Shown: positions 26,432-36,001, numbered from the stretch's first letter. The stretch is DNA of 64,000 nucleotides from VBAS01 sp035318985 (GCA_035318985.1 DATHDP010000130.1:1-64000), one strand, 5' to 3'. Notes: generated from the sequence alone by a model not told the origin. Numbers and translations are program-made.

Positions 26432-28330
26432 ATGTGTGGAATTGCTGGCATAGTTGCGCTAACAGATACAGGCCGACAACAGGTTTCGAAATTACGACAA
26501 TCCATCCGAACTCTGCAGACGAGAGGACCTGATGACGAAGGTATTTATCTATGCGAGGACATGGGATTAGCACAAAGACGATTGGCCATTATTGATACAA
26601 GTGCTGCTGCTAATCAACCAATGTGGGATAAGACGGAGCGTTATACAATTATTTTTAACGGCGAAATATTCAATTACCAGGAACTCCGAAATAAATATTT
26701 TACTGCTGAAGAACAACAACAACTCCGTACAAGTTCAGATACCGAGATCTTACTTGAGCTTTTTATAAAGCAAGGAGAGAAATGCCTTCCTTTATTGGAA
26801 GGTTTTTTTGCTTTTGCTATTTATGATACTCAAACAAAAGAATTGTTTGTTGCAAGAGACAGGTTCGGAAAAAAACCACTGAACTTTTTTATTGATGATG
26901 ACAGGTTCATTTTTGCATCTGAGCTAAAAGCACTTTATGATTTTGGCATCCCAAAAGAATTAAACTATGAAGCCCTGAAACTGTACCTGCAATTATCTTA
27001 TATCCCGCAACCCATGAGCATGCTAAAGCATGTAAGAAAAGTGGAACCAGGTGCAAGGTTGATACTGAGAGGAAAAAATATTGAAGAAAAAAAATGGTAT
27101 GATCTCACCCCGAAATATGAATATAAAAATGCCCCGTCTTATGAACAAGCACAAAAAGAGCTTGTTTCTTTGTTAGAAGATGCAGTTGTGAAAAGATTGA
27201 TAAGTGACGTGCCGCTTGGCGCTTTTTTAAGCGGTGGTATTGATTCTTCTGTTATTGTAGCACTGGCCAGTCGTCATCAAAGATCATTGAACACATTTTC
27301 AATCGGGTTTAAAGATGAACAATATTTTGATGAAACTCAATTTGCGGAATTGGTGGCAGCAAAATTTAAAACTAATCATGCTACGTTTCGTTTAGGGTTT
27401 GATGATTATTTGTCTCACATTCATGACGTGTTAAATTATTTGGATGAACCATTTGCGGATTCAGCATCGCTGCCCCAATTCATTCTTTGCATGGAAGTAA
27501 GAAAGCATGCGACAGTTGCCATTTCCGGTGATGGCGGTGATGAAGTTTTCGCAGGTTATAATAAGCATTATGCCGAATGGCAGGCAAGAAGAAGCTCATT
27601 GGCTGGGAGTCTTGTAAAGATGGGTGCTCCTCTTTGGAAAATTATGCCTAAGAGCAGGAATAACCGCTTCTCGGATCTTTTCCGTCAATTGGACCGGTAT
27701 GCGGAAGGCGCCGGGCTTTCTGAAAAGGAACGTTACTGGCATTGGGCTTCCACTTTTTCAGTATCTGATGTAGATAAATTAATTACAAAGCAAACTGCTG
27801 CTCTGGTCAATAATGCAGTCATTAATTCAGTAAAAGAAAAATATCTTTCAAATATTAATGATGATTTTAATTCTGTATTAAAAACTGATCTTGACCTTGT
27901 CCTCATAAGTGATATGTTGGTGAAAGTTGATCTAATGAGTATGGCAAATAGCGTGGAAGTTCGTTCGCCATTTCTTGATCATCATGTTGTGGAATTTGCT
28001 TTTACGTTACCATCAGAATACAAAATAAACAAGGCGGGTAGAAAGAGAATTATTAAAGACGCTTTCCAAAATATTTTACCACCGGAAATTTATAATCGCG
28101 GAAAAAGAGGATTTGAGATACCTATGTTGAAATGGTTCCGTGAAGAGCTACACACATTTATATTTGATGACCTCCTAAACGAAAAATTTATAAAAGAACA
28201 AGACATTTTCGATATTGAGTTTATCAATTGTATGAAAAAACAACTTTACTCTGCTGCTCCGGGAAATATTGTGGAACAGCTTTGGGTATTGATCGTTTTT
28301 CAACATTGGTACAAGAAATATTTTATGTAA
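26432..28330 (+). CDS. asnB: Asparagine synthetase (glutamine-hydrolysing)
   Basis: A 632-residue protein of normal length. The N-terminus MCGIAGIVAL exposes Cys2, the glutaminase nucleophile, followed by LQTRGPDDEG and FNGEIFNY. The synthetase domain has the PP-loop LSGGIDSSVI and ISGDGGDEVFAGY. AsnB makes asparagine from aspartate, ATP and glutamine; copies in polysaccharide clusters may instead amidate a sugar acid (WbpS-like). With a predicted amino-uronic acid pathway upstream, amidation of a uronate is a reasonable inference. Confidence 0.93.
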   Translation: MCGIAGIVALTDTGRQQVSKLRQSIRTLQTRGPDDEGIYLCEDMGLAQRRLAIIDTSAAANQPMWDKTERYTIIFNGEIFNYQELRNKYFTAEEQQQLRTSSDTEILLELFIKQGEKCLPLLEGFFAFAIYDTQTKELFVARDRFGKKPLNFFIDDDRFIFASELKALYDFGIPKELNYEALKLYLQLSYIPQPMSMLKHVRKVEPGARLILRGKNIEEKKWYDLTPKYEYKNAPSYEQAQKELVSLLEDAVVKRLISDVPLGAFLSGGIDSSVIVALASRHQRSLNTFSIGFKDEQYFDETQFAELVAAKFKTNHATFRLGFDDYLSHIHDVLNYLDEPFADSASLPQFILCMEVRKHATVAISGDGGDEVFAGYNKHYAEWQARRSSLAGSLVKMGAPLWKIMPKSRNNRFSDLFRQLDRYAEGAGLSEKERYWHWASTFSVSDVDKLITKQTAALVNNAVINSVKEKYLSNINDDFNSVLKTDLDLVLISDMLVKVDLMSMANSVEVRSPFLDHHVVEFAFTLPSEYKINKAGRKRIIKDAFQNILPPEIYNRGKRGFEIPMLKWFREELHTFIFDDLLNEKFIKEQDIFDIEFINCMKKQLYSAAPGNIVEQLWVLIVFQHWYKKYFM

Positions 28331-28340
28331 AACCTAATTT

Positions 28341-29303
28341 GTGAGTAAAGGGATCTTTACTATATCACTTGACTTCGAGCTTTTCTGGGGTGTGCGGGAT
28401 CATCGCACACTGGAAAACTATGGGGAAAATATTCGCAACGTTCATTACGTTGTTCCCCGTCTGCTTGAGTTATTTTCCAAATATAGTGTGCATTGTACCT
28501 GGGCAACCGTGGGCTATCTTTTTTTTAATGAGAAAAAAAAAATGATATCTTATTTGCCTATTGAGCGACCTACTTATAAAAAGAGAGAATATGATCCATA
28601 TCCTTATCTTGAACAAAATGAGTTGGAAAAAAAATATCATTTTGCCCCGGAACTTATTGAACAAATAAAAAGAACACCGGGCCAGGAGATCGGTACACAT
28701 ACTTTTTCTCATTTCTATACACTTGAGAAGGATACAACGATCGGTCAATTTCAAAGTGACCTGCGTGCTGCAATTGCCATTGCAAAAGAAAAAGGCATAG
28801 AAGTTAAAAGCATAGTTTTTCCACGTAATCAATATTCCGATGAGCACATTAAAGCATGTTTGGAAGAAGGAATAAAAATTTACCGTGGTAATGAACTTTC
28901 AGGTATATATAAACCAATATCAAGGGAAAACGAAAATATTGTCAGAAAGGGAACACGGTTTGCGGATACTTATATAAATATTACAGGACATCATTGTCAT
29001 GCTATTCCTGCAGCCAATGAAATTATTAATGTTCCTGCAAGCCGGTTTCTCAGACCATATAATCCGAAATTTAAAATGTTTGATGGTTTGAAACTTAGGA
29101 GGATCAAACGAGGAATAGAATTTGCGGCAAAGCAGGGTTTGATTTACCAACTGTGGTGGCATCCGCATAATTTCGGCAAATACATGGATGAGAATTTCGA
29201 TTTTCTTGAAAAACTTTTGAAAGTGTATCAGGAGTTAAATAAAGACCAAAAAATTGAATCATTAAATCTCCAAGAAATTTATCAAAGAACAATAAATAGA
29301 TGA
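28341..29303 (+). CDS. Polysaccharide deacetylase family protein (NodB-like)
   Basis: A 320-residue protein starting with GTG at 28341. The NodB fold is seen from FTISLDFELFWG (first metal-binding Asp), EIGTHTFSHFYT (H-x3-H metal ligands), and IVFPRNQYSD (motif 3), with LWWHPHNFG near the C-terminus (motif 5 histidine). No signal peptide is seen, so it probably acts in the cytoplasm, removing an N-acetyl group from a sugar intermediate. It overlaps the formyltransferase gene by 4 bp. Confidence 0.88.
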   Translation: MSKGIFTISLDFELFWGVRDHRTLENYGENIRNVHYVVPRLLELFSKYSVHCTWATVGYLFFNEKKKMISYLPIERPTYKKREYDPYPYLEQNELEKKYHFAPELIEQIKRTPGQEIGTHTFSHFYTLEKDTTIGQFQSDLRAAIAIAKEKGIEVKSIVFPRNQYSDEHIKACLEEGIKIYRGNELSGIYKPISRENENIVRKGTRFADTYINITGHHCHAIPAANEIINVPASRFLRPYNPKFKMFDGLKLRRIKRGIEFAAKQGLIYQLWWHPHNFGKYMDENFDFLEKLLKVYQELNKDQKIESLNLQEIYQRTINR

Positions 29304-30103
29304 AACAGAAGATCATTATTCTTGCAAGAGACTGCGACTCGACAAACATCGTTTATAATTATCTCAAAAAATATTTCGAGATTGATGCAATAGTGTTTGA
29401 AAAACCAATTCCGAGGAAAAAACAACTTTTAAACCGGGCTAAACGTCTTGGCTATATGAATGCAATAAGCCAGGGGATCTTTTTTTTATGTATTGCACCT
29501 CTTATTAGAATATTCTCACAAAAAAGAAAAACAGAGATCTTTAAGCAATATCATCTTGATGAAACCACTCCTCCCGAAAATTTGGTAAAAAGAATACGGT
29601 ATGTAAATACTGAAGAAGGCCGTACTTTACTTAATCAATTAAATCCTGATCTTATCATCGTGAATGGTACAAGGATCATTTCAAAAAAGACATTGGAATC
29701 GATTCATTCAACTTTCATAAATATTCACACAGGAATAACACCGGCCTTTCGGGGAGTACATGGAGGCTATTGGGCAGTTGCGACCGGCAAAAAAGGTCTT
29801 TTTGGGACAACAGTTCATTATGTTGATGCAGGTGTAGATACCGGTGGTATCATTGAGCAAGTTTTTATTGAGCCGCCAAAGAAAGATAATTTTTATACAT
29901 ATCCTTATCTGCAATATGCTTCAGTGCTTCCCGTATTGAAACAGGTCATCCAATCTTTTAGTGAGGGTAATAAACCGAAAACAAAAGCTCCGGTTACTAC
30001 TGATTCTGAATTATGGTTCCATCCCACGATGTTTCAATGGGTAAAAAATATTGGAAAGACATTTATTTTTTTATTCCTATCATCTTTTATCCAACTATTC
30101 TGA
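29300..30103 (+). CDS. Formyltransferase-family protein
   Basis: A 267-residue protein with a formyl-transferase domain. The catalytic triad is visible: FINIHTGITP supplies Asn and His, and VDAGVDTGGII supplies Asp, as in methionyl-tRNA and sugar formyltransferases that use N10-formyl-tetrahydrofolate. The N-terminal 90 residues are unusual and include a hydrophobic stretch (GIFFLCIAPLIRIF). Overlapping a deacetylase gene, it may formylate the amine that the deacetylase frees. Confidence 0.83.
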   Translation: MKQKIIILARDCDSTNIVYNYLKKYFEIDAIVFEKPIPRKKQLLNRAKRLGYMNAISQGIFFLCIAPLIRIFSQKRKTEIFKQYHLDETTPPENLVKRIRYVNTEEGRTLLNQLNPDLIIVNGTRIISKKTLESIHSTFINIHTGITPAFRGVHGGYWAVATGKKGLFGTTVHYVDAGVDTGGIIEQVFIEPPKKDNFYTYPYLQYASVLPVLKQVIQSFSEGNKPKTKAPVTTDSELWFHPTMFQWVKNIGKTFIFLFLSSFIQLF

Positions 30104-30120
30104 ACTAATTTGTGGAGTAA

Positions 30121-31326
30121 ATGCCAAGAGTTTTAAGAATACTTAATCGCCTTATCATTGGCGGCCCTTCGAAAAACGCAATATATCTTTCGAGATATAT
30201 GCAGCCTGATTTTGATACATTATTAGTTATTGGTGGCAAAGAAGATCACGAACAGGATGCCGACTTTTTAGCTATTGCAAATAATATTGATCCCACCTGC
30301 ATTTCCGAAATGAAAAGATCAATTTCGCCGTACAATGATTGGGCTGCTTATAATAAATTAAAAAGGTTAATTAAAGAATTTAAACCTGATATCGTTCATA
30401 CGCATGCTGCGAAATCAGGGGCATTGGGAAGGTTGGCTGCAAAACATTCTAACGTGCCTGTGATCGTTCACACTTTTCATGGCCATATTTTTCATTCTTA
30501 TTTTAATTCAGTAAAAACAAATTTTTTTATCAGGACCGAAAGATACCTTGCCGGTTTAAGCGATGCAATAGTCGCCATCAGTGATGTACAAAAGAAAGAA
30601 TTATCCGGCGACTTTAGGATTGCGGCAGCTGATAAATTCCGTGTGATCCCGCTTGGACTTGACCTTGATAATTTTATAATCAACCAGGAAGAAAAGAGAA
30701 ATAAATTCCGAGAAGAGTTTGGGTTAGCTGATGATATTGTTGCTATCGGGATAATTGGAAGATTAGTGCCCATAAAAAATCATTCGCTTTTCATAAAAGG
30801 ATTGAAATATGTACTTGATAATACAAGTGTAAAGATCAAAGCTTTTATAATCGGCGATGGCGAAAGCAGGACGGCAATTGAACAAATGGCAAATGATCTT
30901 GGAATAAAATACACTAGACAGACAGACGCAACGCACCCACATCCATTGGTATTTACGTCGTGGAGAACGGATATTGATACTATTTTCTCAGGGCTTGATG
31001 TCATTGCGTTAACATCACTTAATGAAGGAACACCAGTTAGCCTAATTGAAGCACAGGCAGCCGGCAAGCCCATTGTATCAACAAGAGTAGGAGGGATCGC
31101 AGATGTTGTTTTGGAGAATAAAACAGCCTTGCTCTCTGAGATCACTGATGAAAAAACTTTTTCGAATAACCTGCTTCGACTTGTTAATGATCCGGAGCTT
31201 CGGAAAAAATTCAGCAGCGCCGGCAAAGATCATGTAGTAAGTAAGTTTAGCTATCATAGGTTGGTAAATGACATGAGTGGTTTATATCATGATCTGCTTG
31301 ACAAGAAAAATCATCGTAAGAAATAA
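30121..31326 (+). CDS. Glycosyltransferase family 4
   Basis: A 401-residue GT-B enzyme. The N-terminus VLRILNRLIIGGPSKNA, the block DIVHTHAAKSGALGRLAA, FHGHIFHSYF, and the donor-binding TSLNEGTPVSLIEAQAAGKP (E-x7-E) assign it to GT4, close to enzymes acting early on undecaprenyl-linked sugars. An odd insert around TRQTDATHPHPLVFTSWRT lies between the two halves of the C-terminal domain. It starts 17 bp after the formyltransferase gene. Confidence 0.91.
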   Translation: MPRVLRILNRLIIGGPSKNAIYLSRYMQPDFDTLLVIGGKEDHEQDADFLAIANNIDPTCISEMKRSISPYNDWAAYNKLKRLIKEFKPDIVHTHAAKSGALGRLAAKHSNVPVIVHTFHGHIFHSYFNSVKTNFFIRTERYLAGLSDAIVAISDVQKKELSGDFRIAAADKFRVIPLGLDLDNFIINQEEKRNKFREEFGLADDIVAIGIIGRLVPIKNHSLFIKGLKYVLDNTSVKIKAFIIGDGESRTAIEQMANDLGIKYTRQTDATHPHPLVFTSWRTDIDTIFSGLDVIALTSLNEGTPVSLIEAQAAGKPIVSTRVGGIADVVLENKTALLSEITDEKTFSNNLLRLVNDPELRKKFSSAGKDHVVSKFSYHRLVNDMSGLYHDLLDKKNHRKK

Positions 31327-31335
31327 ATAATTTTT

Positions 31336-32070
31336 ATGAAGTTGTGGGGAAAAAAAGATTCTGACGCATTTGACTATGGCCTTCTTAAAACTGACATGCA
31401 TTCGCATTTATTACCTGGTATAGATGATGGATCTCCTGACCTGGCTACTTCAGTGGAGATGATAAATGGGTTGATCCATCTTGGATTTAAAAAACTGATC
31501 ACGACACCGCATGTAATGCAGGACATGTATCCCAATAAAAGAGATGATATATTAAAGCGTTACGAGATCTTAAAAAAACATTTGGAAACAGAAAGGATAA
31601 ATGTGGAGCTTGGTGTTGCTGCAGAATATTTTCTTGATGATAATTTAAAAAAATTGCTTGCGGATAAAGAACCACTATTAACATTTGGAGATAACCTGGT
31701 ATTGGTAGAATTTTCAATGGCCAGCGAGCAATACAACTTTAAAGAATTACTCTTTGAAATGCAAATGCAAAACTACCAACCTGTAATAGCTCATCCTGAA
31801 CGGTACATCTACCAGGAAAAAAATAAAGGATTTTTTGAAGAATTGAAATCAGCCGGATATCTTTTTCAACTCAACATTATGTCACTTGCTGGAGTTTATG
31901 GGAAAACAGTAAATGAACTTGCTCATTATTTTATAAAGCATGAATACTACGATATTGCTGGTACCGATTTGCATAACACTCGCCATTTTTCTCAATTACA
32001 AAGTTCATCAATAGCTCATGGATTAAAAGAATTGCTTGATGCCGGAAAGCTGCTAAATCCTCAATTGTAA
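31336..32070 (+). CDS. CpsB/YwqE-type tyrosine-protein phosphatase (PHP family)
   Basis: A 244-residue PHP-fold protein. DMHSHLLPGIDDG carries the metal-binding H-x-H, ITTPHVMQDMYPN is the next histidine block, VAHPERY-like VIAHPERYIY and GTDLHNTRHF supply the remaining ligands. CpsB-type phosphatases dephosphorylate the tyrosine kinase that controls capsule and exopolysaccharide export. No kinase is in the window, so it probably lies upstream. It is the last gene of the polysaccharide block. Confidence 0.9.
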   Translation: MKLWGKKDSDAFDYGLLKTDMHSHLLPGIDDGSPDLATSVEMINGLIHLGFKKLITTPHVMQDMYPNKRDDILKRYEILKKHLETERINVELGVAAEYFLDDNLKKLLADKEPLLTFGDNLVLVEFSMASEQYNFKELLFEMQMQNYQPVIAHPERYIYQEKNKGFFEELKSAGYLFQLNIMSLAGVYGKTVNELAHYFIKHEYYDIAGTDLHNTRHFSQLQSSSIAHGLKELLDAGKLLNPQL

Positions 32071-32112
32071 ATTTATTTGAACTTTTTTGCAGGTCATTTG
32101 TAATTATTAAGC

Positions 32113-32991
32113 ATGACCAAATTCACTATAAAGGATCTTGAAAATCTTTCTGGCATTAAAGCCCATACTATCCGTATTTGGGAACAACGCTATTCTTTTC
32201 TTAAACCTTCCCGGACCGATACGAATATTCGCTATTATAGCAATGATGATCTGAAAACTATTCTGAATATTTCAATCCTCAATAAATATGGTTACAAGAT
32301 TTCGCATATAAATAACATGTCTGTCAACGATGTGCAGGCAAGAGTGGCAGAATTGAATTTGGCCGGTGCTCAGCAAGAACGGATCGTGAATGAATTGATA
32401 CAAGTGATGGTGGACCTTGATATTGCAGGATTTGAAAAAATTATAGACAAACAAATTGCGGCAAATGGAATTGAAAAAGTGATTCTCCGCATCATCTTTC
32501 CTTTCTTTGAACGAATAGGCATTCTTTGGCAAACTGGTCATATTAATCCTGCGCAGGAACACCTTACAACAAATATCATTCGTCAAAAATTGATCGTTGG
32601 TATTGACCAGGCAAAACCTGTTCTAAGGCTCAAAAGATCTTTCCTCCTTTTTTTGCCTGAAAGAGAACATCATGAGCTTGGTTTATTGCTTGTTTATTAT
32701 TTATTAAAAAAACGTGGTGCTGAAGTTTTTTATATAGGCGCTAATGTTCCATTGAAAGATGCGCAATTTGTTAATGACACTAAAAAACCAGATTTTATTT
32801 ACATACATCTTACCTCTACTTCACCCGGATTTAATTTTGAAAAATTTCTTAAGCAAACTTCTGAAAAGATATCAAAGCCAAAGATCATCATATCCGGGTT
32901 TCCCACTCACGGCTATAAAAAATTCCTTCCTAAAAATGTTGAATTCAAACATTCTCTTGTGGAACTGATAGAATTTATTTCTTCCCTTTAG
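32113..32991 (+). CDS. carH: MerR-type regulator with B12-binding domain (CarH/LitR type)
   Basis: A 292-residue regulator. Residues 1-70 are a MerR helix-turn-helix (TIKDLENLSGIKAHTIRIWEQRY with the RYY wing). Residues about 90-165 form the four-helix bundle with W139-x9-E149-H150, and 175-290 are a Rossmann cobalamin domain with E185-x-H187-x-x-G190, FYIGANVP and IISGFP. CarH binds adenosylcobalamin in the dark, forms a tetramer and represses carotenoid genes; light breaks the Co-C bond and releases DNA. The carotenoid operon directly downstream supports this. Residue 140, after W139, is Gln, whereas I recall His (H132) at this point in Thermus CarH. Confidence 0.88.
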   Translation: MTKFTIKDLENLSGIKAHTIRIWEQRYSFLKPSRTDTNIRYYSNDDLKTILNISILNKYGYKISHINNMSVNDVQARVAELNLAGAQQERIVNELIQVMVDLDIAGFEKIIDKQIAANGIEKVILRIIFPFFERIGILWQTGHINPAQEHLTTNIIRQKLIVGIDQAKPVLRLKRSFLLFLPEREHHELGLLLVYYLLKKRGAEVFYIGANVPLKDAQFVNDTKKPDFIYIHLTSTSPGFNFEKFLKQTSEKISKPKIIISGFPTHGYKKFLPKNVEFKHSLVELIEFISSL

Positions 32992-33088
32992 CCACCTTTC
33001 CCTTTTTTCTTTTTCAAATGTTTTTTTGTTGAGCGGATTTGCTTTTTTTTCTTTTGATCTTTAAACAAAGAAGGAGCAACACCTAAGG

Positions 33089-33123
33089 ACTGTTTAACTT
33101 TGTACCATTAAATCTTAAACAGT
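33089..33123 (+). promoter_or_regulatory. Candidate CarH operator over the sigma/crt promoter
   Basis: A perfect 9-bp inverted repeat, ACTGTTTAA (33089-33097) and TTAAACAGT (33115-33123), separated by 17 bp, ends 5 bp before the ATG of the sigma gene. It overlaps TAACTTTG (33095-33102), which fits the Bacteroidota -7 consensus TAnnTTTG. A repressor bound here would block initiation. No clear -33 TTTG is at the usual spacing. Assignment to CarH is inferred from position. Confidence 0.5.
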
Positions 33124-33128
33124 TTTTT

Positions 33129-33629
33129 ATGTCGGCAGCAGAGTTTAATGAATTGTTGTTAGGTAATGCCGATCCCTTAAGGCCATTTGCAGTAAATCTT
33201 ACTCATGATCAGGAAACGGCAAAAGATCTTTTCCAGGAGACATTGTACAAAGCCTTGGCAAACCAGGATAAATACAGTACCGGTACAAATATTAAAGCAT
33301 GGTTGTTTACAATTATGCGAAACATTTTTATTAATAATTATAGAAGAAGGTCGAAGCAAAGAACAATTTTTGACATTGGAACCAATGAAATATTGATCAA
33401 TTCAGGTAAAATAATTGTAAGGAATGGAGGAGAAGATTCTTTGCAAATGAAAGAGATCTGCAATGCAATACATCGACTGCCACAAATTTTTAAAACTCCT
33501 TTTTTGTTGTTCTTTGATGGATATAGGTATCATGAAATTTCTGAATCATTAAATGAACCTTTAGGAACAATAAAGAGCAGGATTCATTTTGCCCGTAAAC
33601 TTTTGAAAGAACAGTTGAGTAAGTATTAA
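33129..33629 (+). CDS. ECF-type RNA polymerase sigma factor
   Basis: A 166-residue sigma-70 family protein with only regions 2 and 4. Region 2 is LTHDQETAKDLFQETLYKAL followed by IKAWLFTIMRNIFINNYRRR; region 4 is LPQIFKTPFLLFFDGYRYHEI and the recognition helix GTIKSRIHFARKLLKEQL. It lies between the CarH-like gene and crtI (9 bp gap), so it is probably the first gene of the crt transcript and may direct its transcription. No anti-sigma gene is adjacent. A similar gene order, sigma factor before crtI, is familiar in carotenoid clusters of flavobacteria and relatives. Confidence 0.9.
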   Translation: MSAAEFNELLLGNADPLRPFAVNLTHDQETAKDLFQETLYKALANQDKYSTGTNIKAWLFTIMRNIFINNYRRRSKQRTIFDIGTNEILINSGKIIVRNGGEDSLQMKEICNAIHRLPQIFKTPFLLFFDGYRYHEISESLNEPLGTIKSRIHFARKLLKEQLSKY

Positions 33630-33638
33630 AATTTTCTT

Positions 33639-35150
33639 ATGTCTTTATCAGTGATAATTGTAGGTAGTGGATTTGCAGGCTTATCAGCAGCTTCATTTAT
33701 GGCGAAGGCCGGATGGAAAGTAACTGTTATAGAAAAAAACAGTGGACCGGGCGGTAGAGCAGAACAGTTAAAAGAAGACGGTTTCACTTTTGATATGGGG
33801 CCGAGCTGGTACTGGATGCCAGACGTTTTTGAAAGTTATTTTGAAAAATTTGGTAAAAAAATCTATGACTATTATTCATTAAAACGCCTCGATCCTTCTT
33901 ATCGTATTTATTGGAATGATGGCTTTACCGATGTACCTGCCGATTACGATGAATTTACAAAAATGGCGGATGAATTTGAACCAGGCGCCAGCCAACAGTT
34001 AGAAAAATATCTAGCAGAAGCTGCTTATAAATATGAAACAGGTATCAATAAATTAGTACATAAACCGGGAAGATCATTTACCGAATTTATTGACCGGGAT
34101 ATCTTCAAAGGAGTGTTGAGGCTGGATGTTTTTACATCAATTAAAAAACATATACATAAATATTTCAAGAGCCAGAAGCTTCGTCAATTAATGGAGTTTC
34201 CTGTTTTATTCCTTGGCGCTTTGCCGGAAAATACTCCTGCACTTTATAGCTTAATGAATTATGCCGATATAAAAGGCGGAACATGGTACCCGCAGGGTGG
34301 TATGTATTCTGTGGTGAAAGCTATATATGAATTAGCACTTGAATTGGGAGTAAAATTTTGCTTTAATGAAGAAGCGGAACAAATATTTATTCAGGATGGG
34401 TTAGCGAAAAATTTAATTACGAATAAAAATGTTCATGAAGCTGATGTGATCATCAGTGGGGCAGATTATCATTTTACTGAAAAGAAACTTTTACCCAAGA
34501 AGTACCGAAGTTATAGCGAAAATTATTGGGAGAAAAGGGTATTGGCACCAAGCTGCTTATTATATTTTGTTGGTCTGAATAGAAAATTGAAGAATGTAAT
34601 TCATCATTCCTTGTTTTTCGATGTCCCGTTTGAGCAACACGCAAAAGAGATCTATGATGATCCCCAATGGCCTACCAATCCGCTTTTTTATGTAAGTATA
34701 AATTCTGTTACTGATGATACGGTGGCTCCGGCTGGATGTGATAATATGGTTTTGCTGATACCCATCTCATCAGGTTTACAGAATGATGATGAAACTACAA
34801 GAGAAAAATATTTTCGGCAGATCATAAAGCGAATGGAAAAACATACGGGACAATCTATTCTTGATTCGGTTATATATAAGAAAACATTTTCTGTTTCTGA
34901 TTTTGCAAGCGAGTATAATTCGTTTCGGGGGAATGCATATGGTTTAGCAAACACATTAATGCAAACCGCTATATTCAAACCATCCTGCAAAAGCAAAAAA
35001 GTGAAAAATTTATTTTATACCGGCCAATTAACAGTACCTGGCCCTGGTGTGCCACCCTGTTTGATTAGTGGTGAAGTAGTTGCGAAAGAAGTAGTTAAAG
35101 ACTGCGATCGATATTCTAAACGGTATCATGAAAAATTAATTAGTGATTAA
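33639..35150 (+). CDS. crtI: Phytoene desaturase
   Basis: A 503-residue FAD-dependent desaturase. The N-terminus VIIVGSGFAGLSAASFMAK and EKNSGPGGRAEQLKEDGF form the FAD-binding fold, MGPSWYWMPDVFE is the CrtI block, and FYTGQLTVPGPGVPPCLISG is the carotenoid-desaturase signature near the C-terminus. It converts phytoene to lycopene in the membrane. It starts 9 bp after the sigma gene and 11 bp before crtB. Confidence 0.96.
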   Translation: MSLSVIIVGSGFAGLSAASFMAKAGWKVTVIEKNSGPGGRAEQLKEDGFTFDMGPSWYWMPDVFESYFEKFGKKIYDYYSLKRLDPSYRIYWNDGFTDVPADYDEFTKMADEFEPGASQQLEKYLAEAAYKYETGINKLVHKPGRSFTEFIDRDIFKGVLRLDVFTSIKKHIHKYFKSQKLRQLMEFPVLFLGALPENTPALYSLMNYADIKGGTWYPQGGMYSVVKAIYELALELGVKFCFNEEAEQIFIQDGLAKNLITNKNVHEADVIISGADYHFTEKKLLPKKYRSYSENYWEKRVLAPSCLLYFVGLNRKLKNVIHHSLFFDVPFEQHAKEIYDDPQWPTNPLFYVSINSVTDDTVAPAGCDNMVLLIPISSGLQNDDETTREKYFRQIIKRMEKHTGQSILDSVIYKKTFSVSDFASEYNSFRGNAYGLANTLMQTAIFKPSCKSKKVKNLFYTGQLTVPGPGVPPCLISGEVVAKEVVKDCDRYSKRYHEKLISD

Positions 35151-35161
35151 ACGAAAAGGTA

Positions 35162-36001
35162 ATGATTGCGAAATTTCATGCAGTGAGTAATAGAAGCAGT
35201 GAGATAACGACGAGGGAGTATAGCACTTCTTTTTCCTCTGCAATTCGTTTATTGCACCACGATATGCGACAACCTATTTATAATATTTATGGTTTCGTTC
35301 GGTTTGCAGATGAGATTGTGGATACTTTTCATGATTATGATAAAACTTTGCTTTTGGAAGAATTTAAAAGGGAAACTTATATTGCTATTGACAGGAAAAT
35401 TAGTTTAAATCCAATACTGAATAGCTTTCAGCAAACGGTAAATGAGTATAACATTGATCGTGATCTGATAGACGCATTCTTTAGTAGCATGGAGATGGAC
35501 CTGAGTCAAAGAAATTACGATATAAAAAATTTTAATGAGTATGTTTACGGGTCGGCGGAAGTAGTAGGGCTTATGTGCCTGTATGTTTTTTGTGAAGGGA
35601 AAAAAGAGCTTTTTGAAAAACTTAGAGGTTCAGCATGTTCTCTCGGTGCGGCTTTTCAAAAAGTAAATTTTTTGCGAGATATCAGGGACGATTACAACAG
35701 TTTGTCCCGTATGTATTTTCCAGGCTGTGATTTTAATAATTTTACGGATGATGATAAGAAAAAAATTGAAGTAGATATTTTTAATGATTTTAAAATAGCT
35801 TATAATGGCATCTTAAAATTGCCATTGAAATCAAGATTTGGCGTATATGTTGCTTATAAGTATTATTTGTCTTTGTTTAGAAAAATTAAAAGTTTAGAGC
35901 CTGCAAAAGTGTTGGAATCAAGAATACGGATACCTGGCTATGAAAAGGCAATGATAGTATTAAGAGCAGGAGTTAAAAATCAATTGGGATTAATAGGATA
36001 A
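35162..36001 (+). CDS. crtB: Phytoene synthase
   Basis: A 279-residue squalene/phytoene synthase family protein. The two Asp-rich sites are visible as FADEIVDTFHDYD and FLRDIRDDYNSLSR, with YFPG after the second. It condenses two geranylgeranyl diphosphates to phytoene. The gene for geranylgeranyl diphosphate synthase (crtE) is not in this window. Its stop overlaps the start of idi (TAATG). Confidence 0.95.
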   Translation: MIAKFHAVSNRSSEITTREYSTSFSSAIRLLHHDMRQPIYNIYGFVRFADEIVDTFHDYDKTLLLEEFKRETYIAIDRKISLNPILNSFQQTVNEYNIDRDLIDAFFSSMEMDLSQRNYDIKNFNEYVYGSAEVVGLMCLYVFCEGKKELFEKLRGSACSLGAAFQKVNFLRDIRDDYNSLSRMYFPGCDFNNFTDDDKKKIEVDIFNDFKIAYNGILKLPLKSRFGVYVAYKYYLSLFRKIKSLEPAKVLESRIRIPGYEKAMIVLRAGVKNQLGLIG

